A stretch of DNA of 64,000 nucleotides from Sphingomonas sp. HITSZ_GF (GTDB lineage Bacteria > Pseudomonadota > Alphaproteobacteria > Sphingomonadales > Sphingomonadaceae), in NCBI RefSeq assembly GCF_029543155.1, contig NZ_JARQXA010000007.1, positions 124,001-188,000 of the forward strand, written 5' to 3'. The notes beneath the pieces were generated by a model. That model searched no databases. It saw only the letters and a list, made by a program, of their open reading frames with translations, and was not told the origin of the DNA. How positions within the stretch are numbered: position 1 is the first letter of the stretch; each line of letters opens with the position of its first letter. Below are positions 9,045 through 16,298 of the stretch, piece by piece. The translations under genes and the position numbers were made by a program.

Positions 9045-9881
9045 ATGGGGGGCAGGCCGTTCGATCAATACAAGGATGTTAGGACGTTGAGCGAAGGGTC
9101 GAAGCGACTGCACGTTCTGGTTTTCGCGAACGAGAAGGGCGGGACGGGCAAGTCCACCACCGCCGTCCACACGGCGATCGCGCTCGCCTCCAAGGGGGCG
9201 CGCGTCGCGTGCTTCGATCTCGACCATCGCCAGCGGACGATGGGGCGCTATCTCGACAACCGCACCGCGACGATGAAGCGGATGGGTCGCGAGCTGCCGA
9301 TGCCGGTCTATGACACGCATGACGGCGAGAGCATGGCCTATTTCTCCGAGGCGCTCGACCGGCTGGGCCAGGATGCCGACTTCCTGGTGATCGACACGCC
9401 GGGCCGCGACGACAAGTTCGCGCGCATCGCCGTCACCAATGCCGACACGCTGGTCACGCCGATGAACGACAGCTTCGTCGACTTCGACCTGATCGGCCAG
9501 GTCGATCCGGACACGTTCAAGGTCGTCCGCCCCAGCTTCTATTCCGAGCTGATCTGGGAATCGCGCAAGCGCCGCGCCAAGGCGGATGGCGAGACGATCG
9601 ACTGGGTGGTGCTGCGCAACCGCATGCAGCACATCGAGGCGCGCAACATGAAGCGCGTGTCGGAGGCGATCGACCAGCTTTCCAAGCGCGTCGGCTTCCG
9701 GGTGATCTCGGGCCTGTCCGAGCGCGTGATCTATCGCGAGCTGTTCCCGCAGGGGCTGACCATGCTCGACAGCCGCGAGTTCGGTGAGATGGGACTGGCG
9801 CATGTCGCCGCGCGGCAGGAGCTGCGCGAGATGATGGCCGGCCTGGCGCTCCCCGAAGTCACCATGCCGCTGTTCGCCTGA
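9045..9881 (+). CDS. mipZ: MipZ-type division-plane positioning ATPase (ParA family)
   Basis: About 278 aa. The deviant Walker A motif NEKGGTGKST (29-38) and the DTPGR switch identify a ParA/MinD-superfamily ATPase. The later DFDLIGQVDPDT, LIWESRKRRA and RNRMQHIEARN segments are those of Caulobacter MipZ, which binds ParB at the poles and inhibits FtsZ, placing division at mid-cell. This is expected in alphaproteobacteria that lack MinCD. The ATG at 9045 gives about 20 residues before the first strand; a TTG at about 9086 after AGGACG would make a start closer to the usual MipZ length. Its stop overlaps the next ATG (ATGA-type TGATG). Confidence 0.9.
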   Translation: MGGRPFDQYKDVRTLSEGSKRLHVLVFANEKGGTGKSTTAVHTAIALASKGARVACFDLDHRQRTMGRYLDNRTATMKRMGRELPMPVYDTHDGESMAYFSEALDRLGQDADFLVIDTPGRDDKFARIAVTNADTLVTPMNDSFVDFDLIGQVDPDTFKVVRPSFYSELIWESRKRRAKADGETIDWVVLRNRMQHIEARNMKRVSEAIDQLSKRVGFRVISGLSERVIYRELFPQGLTMLDSREFGEMGLAHVAARQELREMMAGLALPEVTMPLFA

Positions 9882-10132
9882 TGATCTTCAAGCTGCTTGT
9901 CGCGGCGGCGATCCTCTACGCGCTCTATTCGCTCGTGCTGAAGCCGCGTTCCAAGGGGCCGCGCATGCCCGAGGACGAGGCCCGCGCGATCCTGGGCGTC
10001 GATGCCCAGGCCGATGCCGAGACGGTGCGCGCGGCACATCGCCGGCTCGTCGCCGCCGTACACCCCGACAAGGGCGGCTCGGCCGAGTTGACCCGGCGGA
10101 TCAACGCGGCGCGCGACACGCTGTTGAAATAA
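9881..10132 (+). CDS. Membrane-tethered J-domain protein
   Basis: 83 aa. An N-terminal hydrophobic helix (about 4-20, LLVAAAILYALYSLVL) is followed by a compact DnaJ domain with the signature HPD at 61-63 in AVHPDKGGS, which stimulates DnaK ATPase. This architecture, short TM plus a C-terminal J-domain, resembles DjlA-like or Tim14/Pam18-like proteins. The start overlaps the mipZ stop by one base, so the two are translationally coupled. Whether the coupling reflects a shared job in division is not known. Confidence 0.88.
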   Translation: MIFKLLVAAAILYALYSLVLKPRSKGPRMPEDEARAILGVDAQADAETVRAAHRRLVAAVHPDKGGSAELTRRINAARDTLLK

Positions 10133-10142
10133 CCGGCGTCCA

Positions 10143-10170
10143 GATGGTGGGTGCGGATCGCACGACCATC
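10143..10170 (+). terminator. Probable hairpin terminator after the J-domain gene
   Basis: GATGGT and GTGCG pair with CGCAC and ACCATC around a GAT loop, giving an interrupted 11-bp stem followed by GTTTCG. It lies 11 bp behind the stop. The T-run is poor, so Rho-independent function is uncertain. Confidence 0.4.
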
Positions 10171-10240
10171 GTTTCGCCATCGCATTGAACTTTCGCCCGC
10201 GCTCGGGAATTAGGCGGGCAGCATTTCCCCGGGAGGCATC

Positions 10241-11629
10241 ATGACGCACCGTTTCGACCCCACCTCGCTGCGCGAGTACGACATTCGCGGAATCGTGGGA
10301 GAAACCCTTGGCCCCGACGACGCGCGCGCGATCGGCCGCGGCTTCGCGACGCTGCTGCGCCGCGCCGGCGGCACCCGCGTCGCCGTGGGCCGCGACGGCC
10401 GTCTCTCCTCGCCGATGCTGGAAGAAGCGCTGATCGAGGGCCTCACCGCTTCGGGCTGCTCGGTGGTGCGCACCGGCATGGGCCCGACGCCGATGCTATA
10501 TTTCGCCGAGGCCACGCTGGAGGTGGATGGCGGCATCCAGATAACCGGCAGCCACAACCCCGGCCACTATAACGGCTTCAAGATGGTGTTTCAGCACACC
10601 AGCTTCTTTGGCGAGAAGATCCAGCTGCTCGGCAAGATGGCGGCGGAAGGCGACTGGGACGAAGGCGACGGCAGCGAGACGGTGACCGACGCCGATGTCG
10701 AGGACCTCTATGTCAGCCGGCTGTTCGCGGGATTTGCCGGCGGCGCCTATCGCGTCGGATGGGATACGGGCAATGGCGCCGCCGGCCCGGTGATCGAGAA
10801 GCTGGTGAAGCTGCTCCCTGGTGAGCACCACACGTTGTTCACCGATGTGGACGGCCACTTCCCCAATCATCATCCCGATCCTACCGAGGAGAAGAACCTC
10901 GCCGATCTGAAGAAGCTCGTCGCGGAGAAGCAGCTCGATTTCGGACTTGCCTTTGACGGCGACGGCGACCGCCTGGGCGCGATCGACGGGCTGGGCCGCG
11001 TGGTTTGGGGCGATCAGCTTCTGTCCATTCTGGCTGAACCTGTGCTGCGCGTGGAGCCGGGGGCTACGATCATCGCCGACGTGAAGGCATCGCAGATGCT
11101 GTTCGACCGAGTCGCCGAGCTGGGCGGCAAGCCGCTGATGTGGAAGACCGGGCACAGCCTGGTGAAGACCAAGATGAAGGAAACGCATGCGCCGCTCGCC
11201 GGTGAGATGAGCGGCCATATCTTCTTCGCCCAGGACTATTACGGCTTCGACGACGCGCAATATGCCGCGGTGCGGCTGATCCAGGCGATCCATGTGATCG
11301 GCAAGTCGTTGACCGAACTGAAGGACGCGATGCCCATGCTGGTCAACACGCCCGAGATGCGCTTCCAGGTGGACGAGAGCCGCAAGTTCGCGGTGGTCGA
11401 CGAAGTGCTCGACCGGCTCGAGGCCGAGGGCGCCGACGTCAACCGCACCGACGGCGCGCGGGTGAACACTCCCGACGGCTGGTGGCTGCTGCGCGCCTCG
11501 AACACGCAGGACGTGCTCGTCGCCCGCGCCGAGGCCAAGGACCAGGCCGGGCTCGACCGGCTGCTCGCGCAGATCGACGACCAGCTCGCCAAGAGCGGGC
11601 TGGTACGCGGGGAACAAGCAGCGCACTGA
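10241..11629 (+). CDS. pgmG: Phosphoglucomutase/phosphomannomutase (PgmG type)
   Basis: 462-aa alpha-D-phosphohexomutase that interconverts the 6- and 1-phosphates of glucose and mannose, feeding UDP-glucose and GDP-mannose for exopolysaccharide and envelope glycans. The phosphoserine loop is TGSHNP with Ser104, the metal loop is DGDGDR with Asp239, 241 and 243, the sugar loop contains GEMSGH, and the C-terminal phosphate loop is RASNTQD. Length and sequence style match PgmG of gellan-producing sphingomonads. GGGAGG precedes the ATG by 4-5 nt. The gene stands alone; no gellan/sphingan cluster is visible nearby. Confidence 0.94.
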   Translation: MTHRFDPTSLREYDIRGIVGETLGPDDARAIGRGFATLLRRAGGTRVAVGRDGRLSSPMLEEALIEGLTASGCSVVRTGMGPTPMLYFAEATLEVDGGIQITGSHNPGHYNGFKMVFQHTSFFGEKIQLLGKMAAEGDWDEGDGSETVTDADVEDLYVSRLFAGFAGGAYRVGWDTGNGAAGPVIEKLVKLLPGEHHTLFTDVDGHFPNHHPDPTEEKNLADLKKLVAEKQLDFGLAFDGDGDRLGAIDGLGRVVWGDQLLSILAEPVLRVEPGATIIADVKASQMLFDRVAELGGKPLMWKTGHSLVKTKMKETHAPLAGEMSGHIFFAQDYYGFDDAQYAAVRLIQAIHVIGKSLTELKDAMPMLVNTPEMRFQVDESRKFAVVDEVLDRLEAEGADVNRTDGARVNTPDGWWLLRASNTQDVLVARAEAKDQAGLDRLLAQIDDQLAKSGLVRGEQAAH

Positions 11630-11643
11630 GCCGTGCGCGGACA

Positions 11644-11668
11644 GGGAGGCTCCGCTAGGCAGCCTCCC
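11644..11668. terminator. Hairpin between convergent pgmG and the di-CxxCH gene
   Basis: GGGAGGCT and AGCCTCCC form a perfect 8-bp stem with a 9-nt loop in the 53 bp between two convergent stop codons. There is no clear T-run, so this is a candidate bidirectional terminator on position and stem stability only. Confidence 0.45.
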
Positions 11669-11682
11669 CTACGCGCCGATGG

Positions 11683-13062
11683 CTATCTGCCGCCCTGGGG
11701 CGATGCCGGTGCCTGGCAGAGTGCGAGATAGGCCTCCACATCGGGCTTGCCGAGCTGGCTGCCCGGCGTGCGCGGCGGCATGGTCGTCGTCAGCGCCTGG
11801 CGCAATATCGTATTGCAATATCTGGCAAAGGCCGGCGAAAGCGCGGGCAGCCTGCCCCCCTCGCCATCCGGGCTGTGGCAGCTTGCACAATTGGCGGGCA
11901 CCATGCCTTCCGGCGCGGCGGGCGCATTTTGGGGCCAATCCGCCAGGACCAGCGGCACATAGGGGCCAGGCGCAAAGGCGGGCAGACTGTTCTGCACCGC
12001 GCCCCAGGTCATGCCGGCACGCAGCACCGCCTTGGGGTGGACGATGTACGGATTGTCGCCGACATGGCAATCGGTGCAAATGCCGCCGGCACTGGCGATG
12101 AGATCCGCCCCGCCGGCCTGATACCAGCCATCGGAATTTATCGAGCGATCCGGATAGCCTATCGGGATCACCGTGCCGTTCTGGAAGGAGAACGAGCCCT
12201 TTTCCATCTGATTGTCCCAGAAGCAGGCCTTGGCGGTGGTCTTGCTGAAGCAGATCACGCCATCGAGATCGACGCGCGACGGAACGTCGGCCGCATAGCG
12301 GGGCAGCGCATAGCACATGCCCTGCGCGTTCTCGAAGCTGCGCAACTCGGCCGGCGTCTTCTCGATGAACTGGAGATCGGGCTCGATGAATCCCTGTGAC
12401 TTCCACCCCGGCACCCCGGGCGACTCCATCCGGCCGATCGGCGGCGGGATAGGCACGCCGGCCGCCGCGCATTCGTCGACATAAGCCTTGCCGCCGTTCA
12501 CCGTGCCCGCATCACCGGGCGCCAGCGCCAGACTCTTGAACGTCTTCGCCTTGTCCGTGACGGGCAACGCATCCACCCGCAGCAGCAATTCGGTGCTGAT
12601 CGCTTCCTTGTTGGTGTTGAACAGCGCCTTCATGCCCTTGCCGACCAGCGTGCGCCGCATGCGATATTCGAGTGCGCGCAGCTTGCCGCGGGTCCTGCCA
12701 TCGACACGGTCCGGCAGCAGGTTGTTCGCCATCCAGCTCAGCGCCGCCTGCTTGGCAAAGAGCCGCTCATAGCTGCTCAGTTCGAGCCCGCGCGTCAGCT
12801 TGCGCATAGTCGCATCGAATTCCGCCGACTTCTCGGCAGCCGGAATGATCCGTCGCTCGTACCAGCGCTCGGCGCGCTCGAGGAACTCCGGCGTCGGCGC
12901 GATCTCCTTTCCACTCGAATCGAAGAAGGCGCCATGCCCGACAAAGGCGATCGGCTCCTCCTCCTGCGACCAGGCCGTCGAATTGGAGAAGGCGCCGAGC
13001 ACAAGCGCAACCCCGGCAACCGAGAGCACGCCGTAGTTGCGAAGCCATTTTGCGGTTGTCAT
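11683..13062 (-). CDS. Secreted protein with two CxxCH haem-binding motifs
   Basis: About 459 aa from the ATG at 13062, which has GGGGG 6-7 nt upstream. A signal peptide is clear (KWLRNYGVLSVAGVALVLGAFSNSTAWSQ). Two c-type haem motifs are visible in the C-terminal third, CTDCH at 329-333 and CASCH at 392-396, so this is probably a periplasmic dihaem electron carrier or oxidoreductase. The first two thirds (WYERRIIPAAEK, LSWMANNLLPDRVDG, PIPPPIGRMESPGVPGWKSQG) match no family I recognise. C-terminal MPPRTPGSQL may supply a Met axial ligand. No oxidase or dehydrogenase partner is adjacent. Confidence 0.75.
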   Translation of the reverse strand: MTTAKWLRNYGVLSVAGVALVLGAFSNSTAWSQEEEPIAFVGHGAFFDSSGKEIAPTPEFLERAERWYERRIIPAAEKSAEFDATMRKLTRGLELSSYERLFAKQAALSWMANNLLPDRVDGRTRGKLRALEYRMRRTLVGKGMKALFNTNKEAISTELLLRVDALPVTDKAKTFKSLALAPGDAGTVNGGKAYVDECAAAGVPIPPPIGRMESPGVPGWKSQGFIEPDLQFIEKTPAELRSFENAQGMCYALPRYAADVPSRVDLDGVICFSKTTAKACFWDNQMEKGSFSFQNGTVIPIGYPDRSINSDGWYQAGGADLIASAGGICTDCHVGDNPYIVHPKAVLRAGMTWGAVQNSLPAFAPGPYVPLVLADWPQNAPAAPEGMVPANCASCHSPDGEGGRLPALSPAFARYCNTILRQALTTTMPPRTPGSQLGKPDVEAYLALCQAPASPQGGR

Positions 13063-13235
13063 GCACACCCCCATTTGCATGTTCGTGCATGTATAAATCG
13101 CCTTATCGCCAATTTACCATCGGAGATGGCGTCAGCCCGGTGCATTCCCGCCCGTTCCGTTTGCCTGGTACCCGGCAGGATATCGGCAGAGACTTTTGAC
13201 TCGCATTTCCGCCCTCTGGCCCCCATTTGGGGGCC

Positions 13236-14000
13236 ATGGCGTCATCCCCCCCGCCCATCATCCGAGTCATCGATCTGGAGACGACGGGCGACAAGCCGCC
13301 CGCGCATGCCGTGTGCGAGATCGGCTGGCAGGACGTGGCGCAGGGCAAGGACGGGCGCTGGGAGCTGTACGGCGAGGGCGGCAACCGGCTGGTCAATCCC
13401 GGGCGGCCGATCCCGCCGCTGACCATGGCCATCCACCATATCCGCGACGAGGACGTCGCCGATGCGCCCTGGTGGCACGACGTCGCCCGGCCGATCCTCG
13501 ATCCCTGGCCGCGCCGACTGGCGCTGGCCGCGCATCGCGCGACCTTCGAAGAGCAATATTGCACTCCGGCGCTCACGCGCGGCGCCGACTGGATCTGCAC
13601 CTGGAAATGCGCGCTGCGGCTGTGGCCGGACAGCGGCGGATTCTCGAACCAGTTCCTGCGCTATTTCCGCAAGCCCGCGGGACTGGTGCACGAGCGCGGC
13701 CTGCCCGCGCACCGCGCCTTTCCCGATGCCTATGTGACCGCGCACCATCTGCGCGACATGCTCAACGAAGCGAGCGTCGAGCAGCTGATCGAATGGTCGA
13801 AGCAGCCGGGGCTGCTGCCGCGCGTGCGCTTCGGCCCCGATCGCGGCAAGGAATGGAGCGAAGTCGACGACGATGCGCTCGCCGCCTTCATGAACGATCG
13901 CGACGAGGACATCCGCTTCACCGCGCAGACCGAGTTCGCGCGGCGGCGCGGCGGCGGCCCGGTCGGGCGCACCTCGCCGGCACAGAACAGCTTGTTCTAA
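13236..14000 (+). CDS. exoX: DnaQ-fold 3'-5' exonuclease, ExoX-like
   Basis: 254 aa from the ATG at 13236; a TTG three codons upstream is less likely. Exo I is DLETTG (Asp13, Glu15), Exo II is AHRATFEE near 99-106, with Glu where most family members have Asp, and Exo III is HRAFPDAYVT near 159-168 with Asp164. The C-terminal part RFGPDRGKEWSEVDDDALAAFM resembles the small domain that follows the nuclease in exodeoxyribonuclease X and some DnaQ homologues. The probable role is trimming single-stranded DNA ends in repair. Monocistronic; a 79-bp palindromic element lies just behind it. Confidence 0.8.
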   Translation: MASSPPPIIRVIDLETTGDKPPAHAVCEIGWQDVAQGKDGRWELYGEGGNRLVNPGRPIPPLTMAIHHIRDEDVADAPWWHDVARPILDPWPRRLALAAHRATFEEQYCTPALTRGADWICTWKCALRLWPDSGGFSNQFLRYFRKPAGLVHERGLPAHRAFPDAYVTAHHLRDMLNEASVEQLIEWSKQPGLLPRVRFGPDRGKEWSEVDDDALAAFMNDRDEDIRFTAQTEFARRRGGGPVGRTSPAQNSLF

Positions 14001-14001
14001 G

Positions 14002-14080
14002 GTTCCCCGGCGAAGGCCGGGACCCAAGGCCATCCGCGACGCAGCAGAGAAACTAGGGGCCCCGGCGTTCGCCGGGGAAC
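14002..14080. repeat. 79-bp palindromic element, GTTCCCCGGCG...CGCCGGGGAAC (copy 1)
   Basis: Two inverted REP-like units of the form TTCCCCGGCGAAGGCCGGG flank a core containing GCAGAGAAAC. A second element of exactly the same length, layout and core lies at 51423-51501. This looks like a REPIN or small MITE rather than a simple terminator. Confidence 0.8.
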
Positions 14081-14095
14081 AAGGGCTGGTTGAAC

Positions 14096-14575
14096 CTAGC
14101 GCTTCCCCGCGATCAGCCAGCGCACCCCTTCGAGGACGATGCCGTACACCAGGTGCGAGGCCGCGCCATAGGCATGCTGGGCAAGCGGCGTATCCTCCGG
14201 CCCCGGCGCCAAGCCGGCGGCGGGCACCGCGCCTTCATCGAGCAGCGCGCTGGTGGCAATGCCATAGGCGCTGCCGAAGCCAGTGCTCGCCTCGGGCTGA
14301 TATTCGGTGATCACGCCGTAGATGCCGCCGAGCACAGCGCCGGTGATGTAGTGGACCGCCCGCCCTGCCTGTTCGCGATATGCGTCAGGCACCGGCGCAT
14401 CGGTGAGCGCCTCGCTCGCCTTGTCGGCGGCCTTCACGGTGGCGGGATCCTCGTCCTTGCCGTCCTCGGGCAGCAGCTTGCCCGCCTGGTGCTGGAACGC
14501 CGCCATCGCAGCCGAGGCGACGAGCCCGGCGGCAACGCCGGCAAGAAGGCCGAGAAAGGGACGAGGCTTTGCCAT
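14096..14575 (-). CDS. DUF1440/YagU-like membrane protein
   Basis: 159 aa. The N-terminus PFLGLLAGVAAGLVASAAMAAFQ forms one membrane helix. A polar acidic stretch (LPEDGKDEDPAT) follows, then two or three weakly hydrophobic helices with conserved-looking HYITGAVLGGIYGVI and HLVYGIVLEGVRWL. The layout and sequence fit the DUF1440 family, to which E. coli YagU belongs; YagU has been linked to acid resistance, but the function here is unknown. GGAGA lies 5 nt before the ATG. Its end abuts the palindromic element at 14002-14080. Confidence 0.65.
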   Translation of the reverse strand: MAKPRPFLGLLAGVAAGLVASAAMAAFQHQAGKLLPEDGKDEDPATVKAADKASEALTDAPVPDAYREQAGRAVHYITGAVLGGIYGVITEYQPEASTGFGSAYGIATSALLDEGAVPAAGLAPGPEDTPLAQHAYGAASHLVYGIVLEGVRWLIAGKR

Positions 14576-14645
14576 TTCGGTCTCCGGGCAGGGATGGGCG
14601 ATCCCCTCCCTGCCCGGCCCGCGGCATCACATCAATATCGGGGCA

Positions 14646-15569
14646 TCAATATTGGATGCGCTCTGCCTTGAGATTGCGCTTGGCGAGATAGGCCTGGACG
14701 CTGTCGCTGCCGGCGAGATGGCCGGCGCCGACCGCGACGAACACGGTGCCCGGCTTGGCCAAGCGCGCGCTGATCCAGTCGGCCCAGCGGGCGTTACGCT
14801 CGGAAAGCACGATCTTGGCCAGTTCCGGCGTCTTGCGCATTTCCTCGTTGAGCGTGGCACCCAGCGCATCGGGGTCGCCTGCCGCCCATTGCACGACCAT
14901 CTTGTCGAGCGTCGGGCCGGCATTCTTGTACTCGTCGATCGTGTTGACCAGGAACTTGATCTGGAGATCGGCGGGCAGGCCATCGAAATAGCCGAGCTGC
15001 TGCTCCGCGGTCTCGAGCCCGATCACTTCCTTGTTCGCGGCCTTGGCGGCTTCGGTGATCGTGCGCTCGGCGCCGCTGTTCGGATCATAGCCGAGCTTCT
15101 GGAGCGGCGCGATGCTGAGCGTCATCGCCGCGAACCAGGGCTCGAGCCGATCGAGCGCCGCGGCCGGAATGCCGACATCGGCGAGCGCGGCGGCATAGGG
15201 CGCGCGCTTGTCCGCGGGCAGCTTGTCGGTGAGCGTGGGATCGGTGGCGGGGGCGACCGCCGTCTTCATGATCAGGCCCTGCATCGTCGCCGTGTCCGGC
15301 TCGATCATCTCGAGCACCACGGTATCGCTCTTGTCGAACGCGGCCTTCACTGCCTCGTCGAACCAGCTCAGGCCCGGCTTCAGCACATGGACGGTGCCGA
15401 ACAGATAGATGGTGGTGTCGGCATCCTTGACCACCCAGATCGCCGGATCGGCGTCCTTGGCGGCGGGCGCCGGGGCCGCCTGGGGCGCGGCCTGGGCATA
15501 GGCGACCGCCGGCAGCGCGGCGAGCGCAGTGAACCCCGCCAGCGCGGCGAGCAGCTTCTTCTTCAACAT
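14646..15569 (-). CDS. TraB/GumN family secreted protein
   Basis: 307 aa from the ATG at 15569 (GGAG about 11 nt upstream). The signal peptide is LKKKLLAALAGFTALAALPAVAYAQ. The TraB/GumN (Tiki-like) fold is shown by IYLFGTVHVLKP near 60, VVLEMIEPD near 90, the ERNARWADWI segment and the C-terminal FVAVGAGHLAG. In these proteins the GxxH and glutamate residues form a putative metalloprotease site, and both are present here. Substrate unknown; the name GumN comes from xanthan clusters but no such cluster is here. A 4-TM gene ends 26 bp upstream on the same strand. Confidence 0.85.
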   Translation of the reverse strand: MLKKKLLAALAGFTALAALPAVAYAQAAPQAAPAPAAKDADPAIWVVKDADTTIYLFGTVHVLKPGLSWFDEAVKAAFDKSDTVVLEMIEPDTATMQGLIMKTAVAPATDPTLTDKLPADKRAPYAAALADVGIPAAALDRLEPWFAAMTLSIAPLQKLGYDPNSGAERTITEAAKAANKEVIGLETAEQQLGYFDGLPADLQIKFLVNTIDEYKNAGPTLDKMVVQWAAGDPDALGATLNEEMRKTPELAKIVLSERNARWADWISARLAKPGTVFVAVGAGHLAGSDSVQAYLAKRNLKAERIQY

Positions 15570-15595
15570 CGGGACACACTCCATTTGCACGGCCT

Positions 15596-16000
15596 TCACG
15601 GCCGGAGCTTCTTCCAGAAATAGGCTGCGGCCATGACGATCATGGTCGCGATGAACAGCGTCTCGTGCCGGGGCTCGGGCACCACCGCGCCCTTCCAGAG
15701 GAAATACCAATTGGCATAGACGATCAGGTAGAAATTGAGCGCGACCGTGCCGGCGACATAATTGTCGAGCCGCTCGACCTCGTCGACGCTGCGCAGGAAA
15801 TACCAGGTGCCACCGCCGATCGCCGTCGTGACCACCAGCGCGATGCCGATCGCCAGCGCCGCGGGCAGCGCACCCTCGCTCTTCTCCATCACCACCAGCG
15901 CCGCGCCGATCATGCCGCCGAGCAGCATGAAGCCGGCCATCAGGCCCCAGAAACGGTTGCTGCGCGACTTCTCCGCGCGCTCGCCCGGACGATCAGTCAT
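15596..16000 (-). CDS. Four-helix membrane protein paired with an XRE regulator
   Basis: 134 aa from the ATG at 16000. Four hydrophobic helices are visible: FWGLMAGFMLLGGMIGAALVV, ALPAALAIGIALVVTTAIGGG, VAGTVALNFYLIVYANWYFLW and LFIATMIVMAAAYFW. I do not recognise an enzymatic motif. Its first 8 nt overlap the end of the XRE gene, so the two are translationally coupled. Such XRE plus small membrane protein cassettes are widespread; the membrane partner may act as a sensor that inhibits the regulator, which is inference. Confidence 0.75.
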   Translation of the reverse strand: MTDRPGERAEKSRSNRFWGLMAGFMLLGGMIGAALVVMEKSEGALPAALAIGIALVVTTAIGGGTWYFLRSVDEVERLDNYVAGTVALNFYLIVYANWYFLWKGAVVPEPRHETLFIATMIVMAAAYFWKKLRP

Positions 16001-16202
16001 CCTCGCCTCCCGGCTCATCGGAAAATATCTCCTCGATGGGCATGGCGAACAGGCGCGCGACCTTGAAGGCGAGCGGCAGCGATGGATCGTGCTTGCCCGT
16101 CTCGATCGCATTCACTGCCTGGCGCGACACGCCGAGCCGGCCGCCAAGCTCCGCCTGGCTCCAGTCCCGTTCGGCGCGCAGCACTTTCAGGCGGTTTCGC
16201 AC
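15993..16202 (-). CDS. Short XRE-family (Cro/CI) transcriptional regulator
   Basis: 69 aa from a GTG start; GGGGA is about 12 nt upstream. It is almost only a helix-turn-helix: RLKVLRAERDWSQAELGGRLGVSRQAVNAIETGK, then LPLAFKVARLFAMPIEEIF. The motif WSQAELA..LGVSRQ(A/T)VNAIE is typical of one-domain regulators that sit before a membrane protein. Its promoter carries two identical-type palindromes, CCTGAC-N5-GTCAGG, one over the predicted transcription start and one just upstream of the -35 box, which strongly suggests autoregulation. Confidence 0.9.
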   Translation of the reverse strand: MRNRLKVLRAERDWSQAELGGRLGVSRQAVNAIETGKHDPSLPLAFKVARLFAMPIEEIFSDEPGGEDD

Positions 16203-16223
16203 GGTGTTCGCATGTCCCCATGA

Positions 16224-16240
16224 CCTGACTTTCTGTCAGG
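16224..16240. promoter_or_regulatory. Operator palindrome O1, CCTGAC-TTTCT-GTCAGG
   Basis: Perfect 6-bp arms with a 5-bp centre. It lies just downstream of the -10 box of the XRE/4-TM operon, over the likely transcription start, and matches the second copy at 16281-16297 in arms and spacing. Probably bound by the XRE protein. Confidence 0.75.
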
Positions 16241-16247
16241 CACACCT

Positions 16248-16275
16248 TACATAGCGAGTCGCGCGAGATTGTCAA
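16248..16275 (-). promoter_or_regulatory. Sigma-70-type promoter of the XRE/4-TM operon
   Basis: On the minus strand, TTGACA (16270-16275) and TATGTA (16248-16253) are separated by 16 bp. The predicted start falls near 16240, inside operator O1, and operator O2 lies 5 bp upstream of the -35 box. This is among the best consensus promoters in the window. Confidence 0.65.
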
Positions 16276-16280
16276 CAAGA

Positions 16281-16297
16281 CCTGACATATTGTCAGG
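16281..16297. promoter_or_regulatory. Operator palindrome O2, CCTGAC-ATATT-GTCAGG
   Basis: Same arms and spacing as O1, 57 bp away centre to centre. It begins 5 bp upstream of the -35 hexamer and ends just before the stop codon of the ferredoxin reductase gene. Confidence 0.75.
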
Positions 16298-16298
16298 A

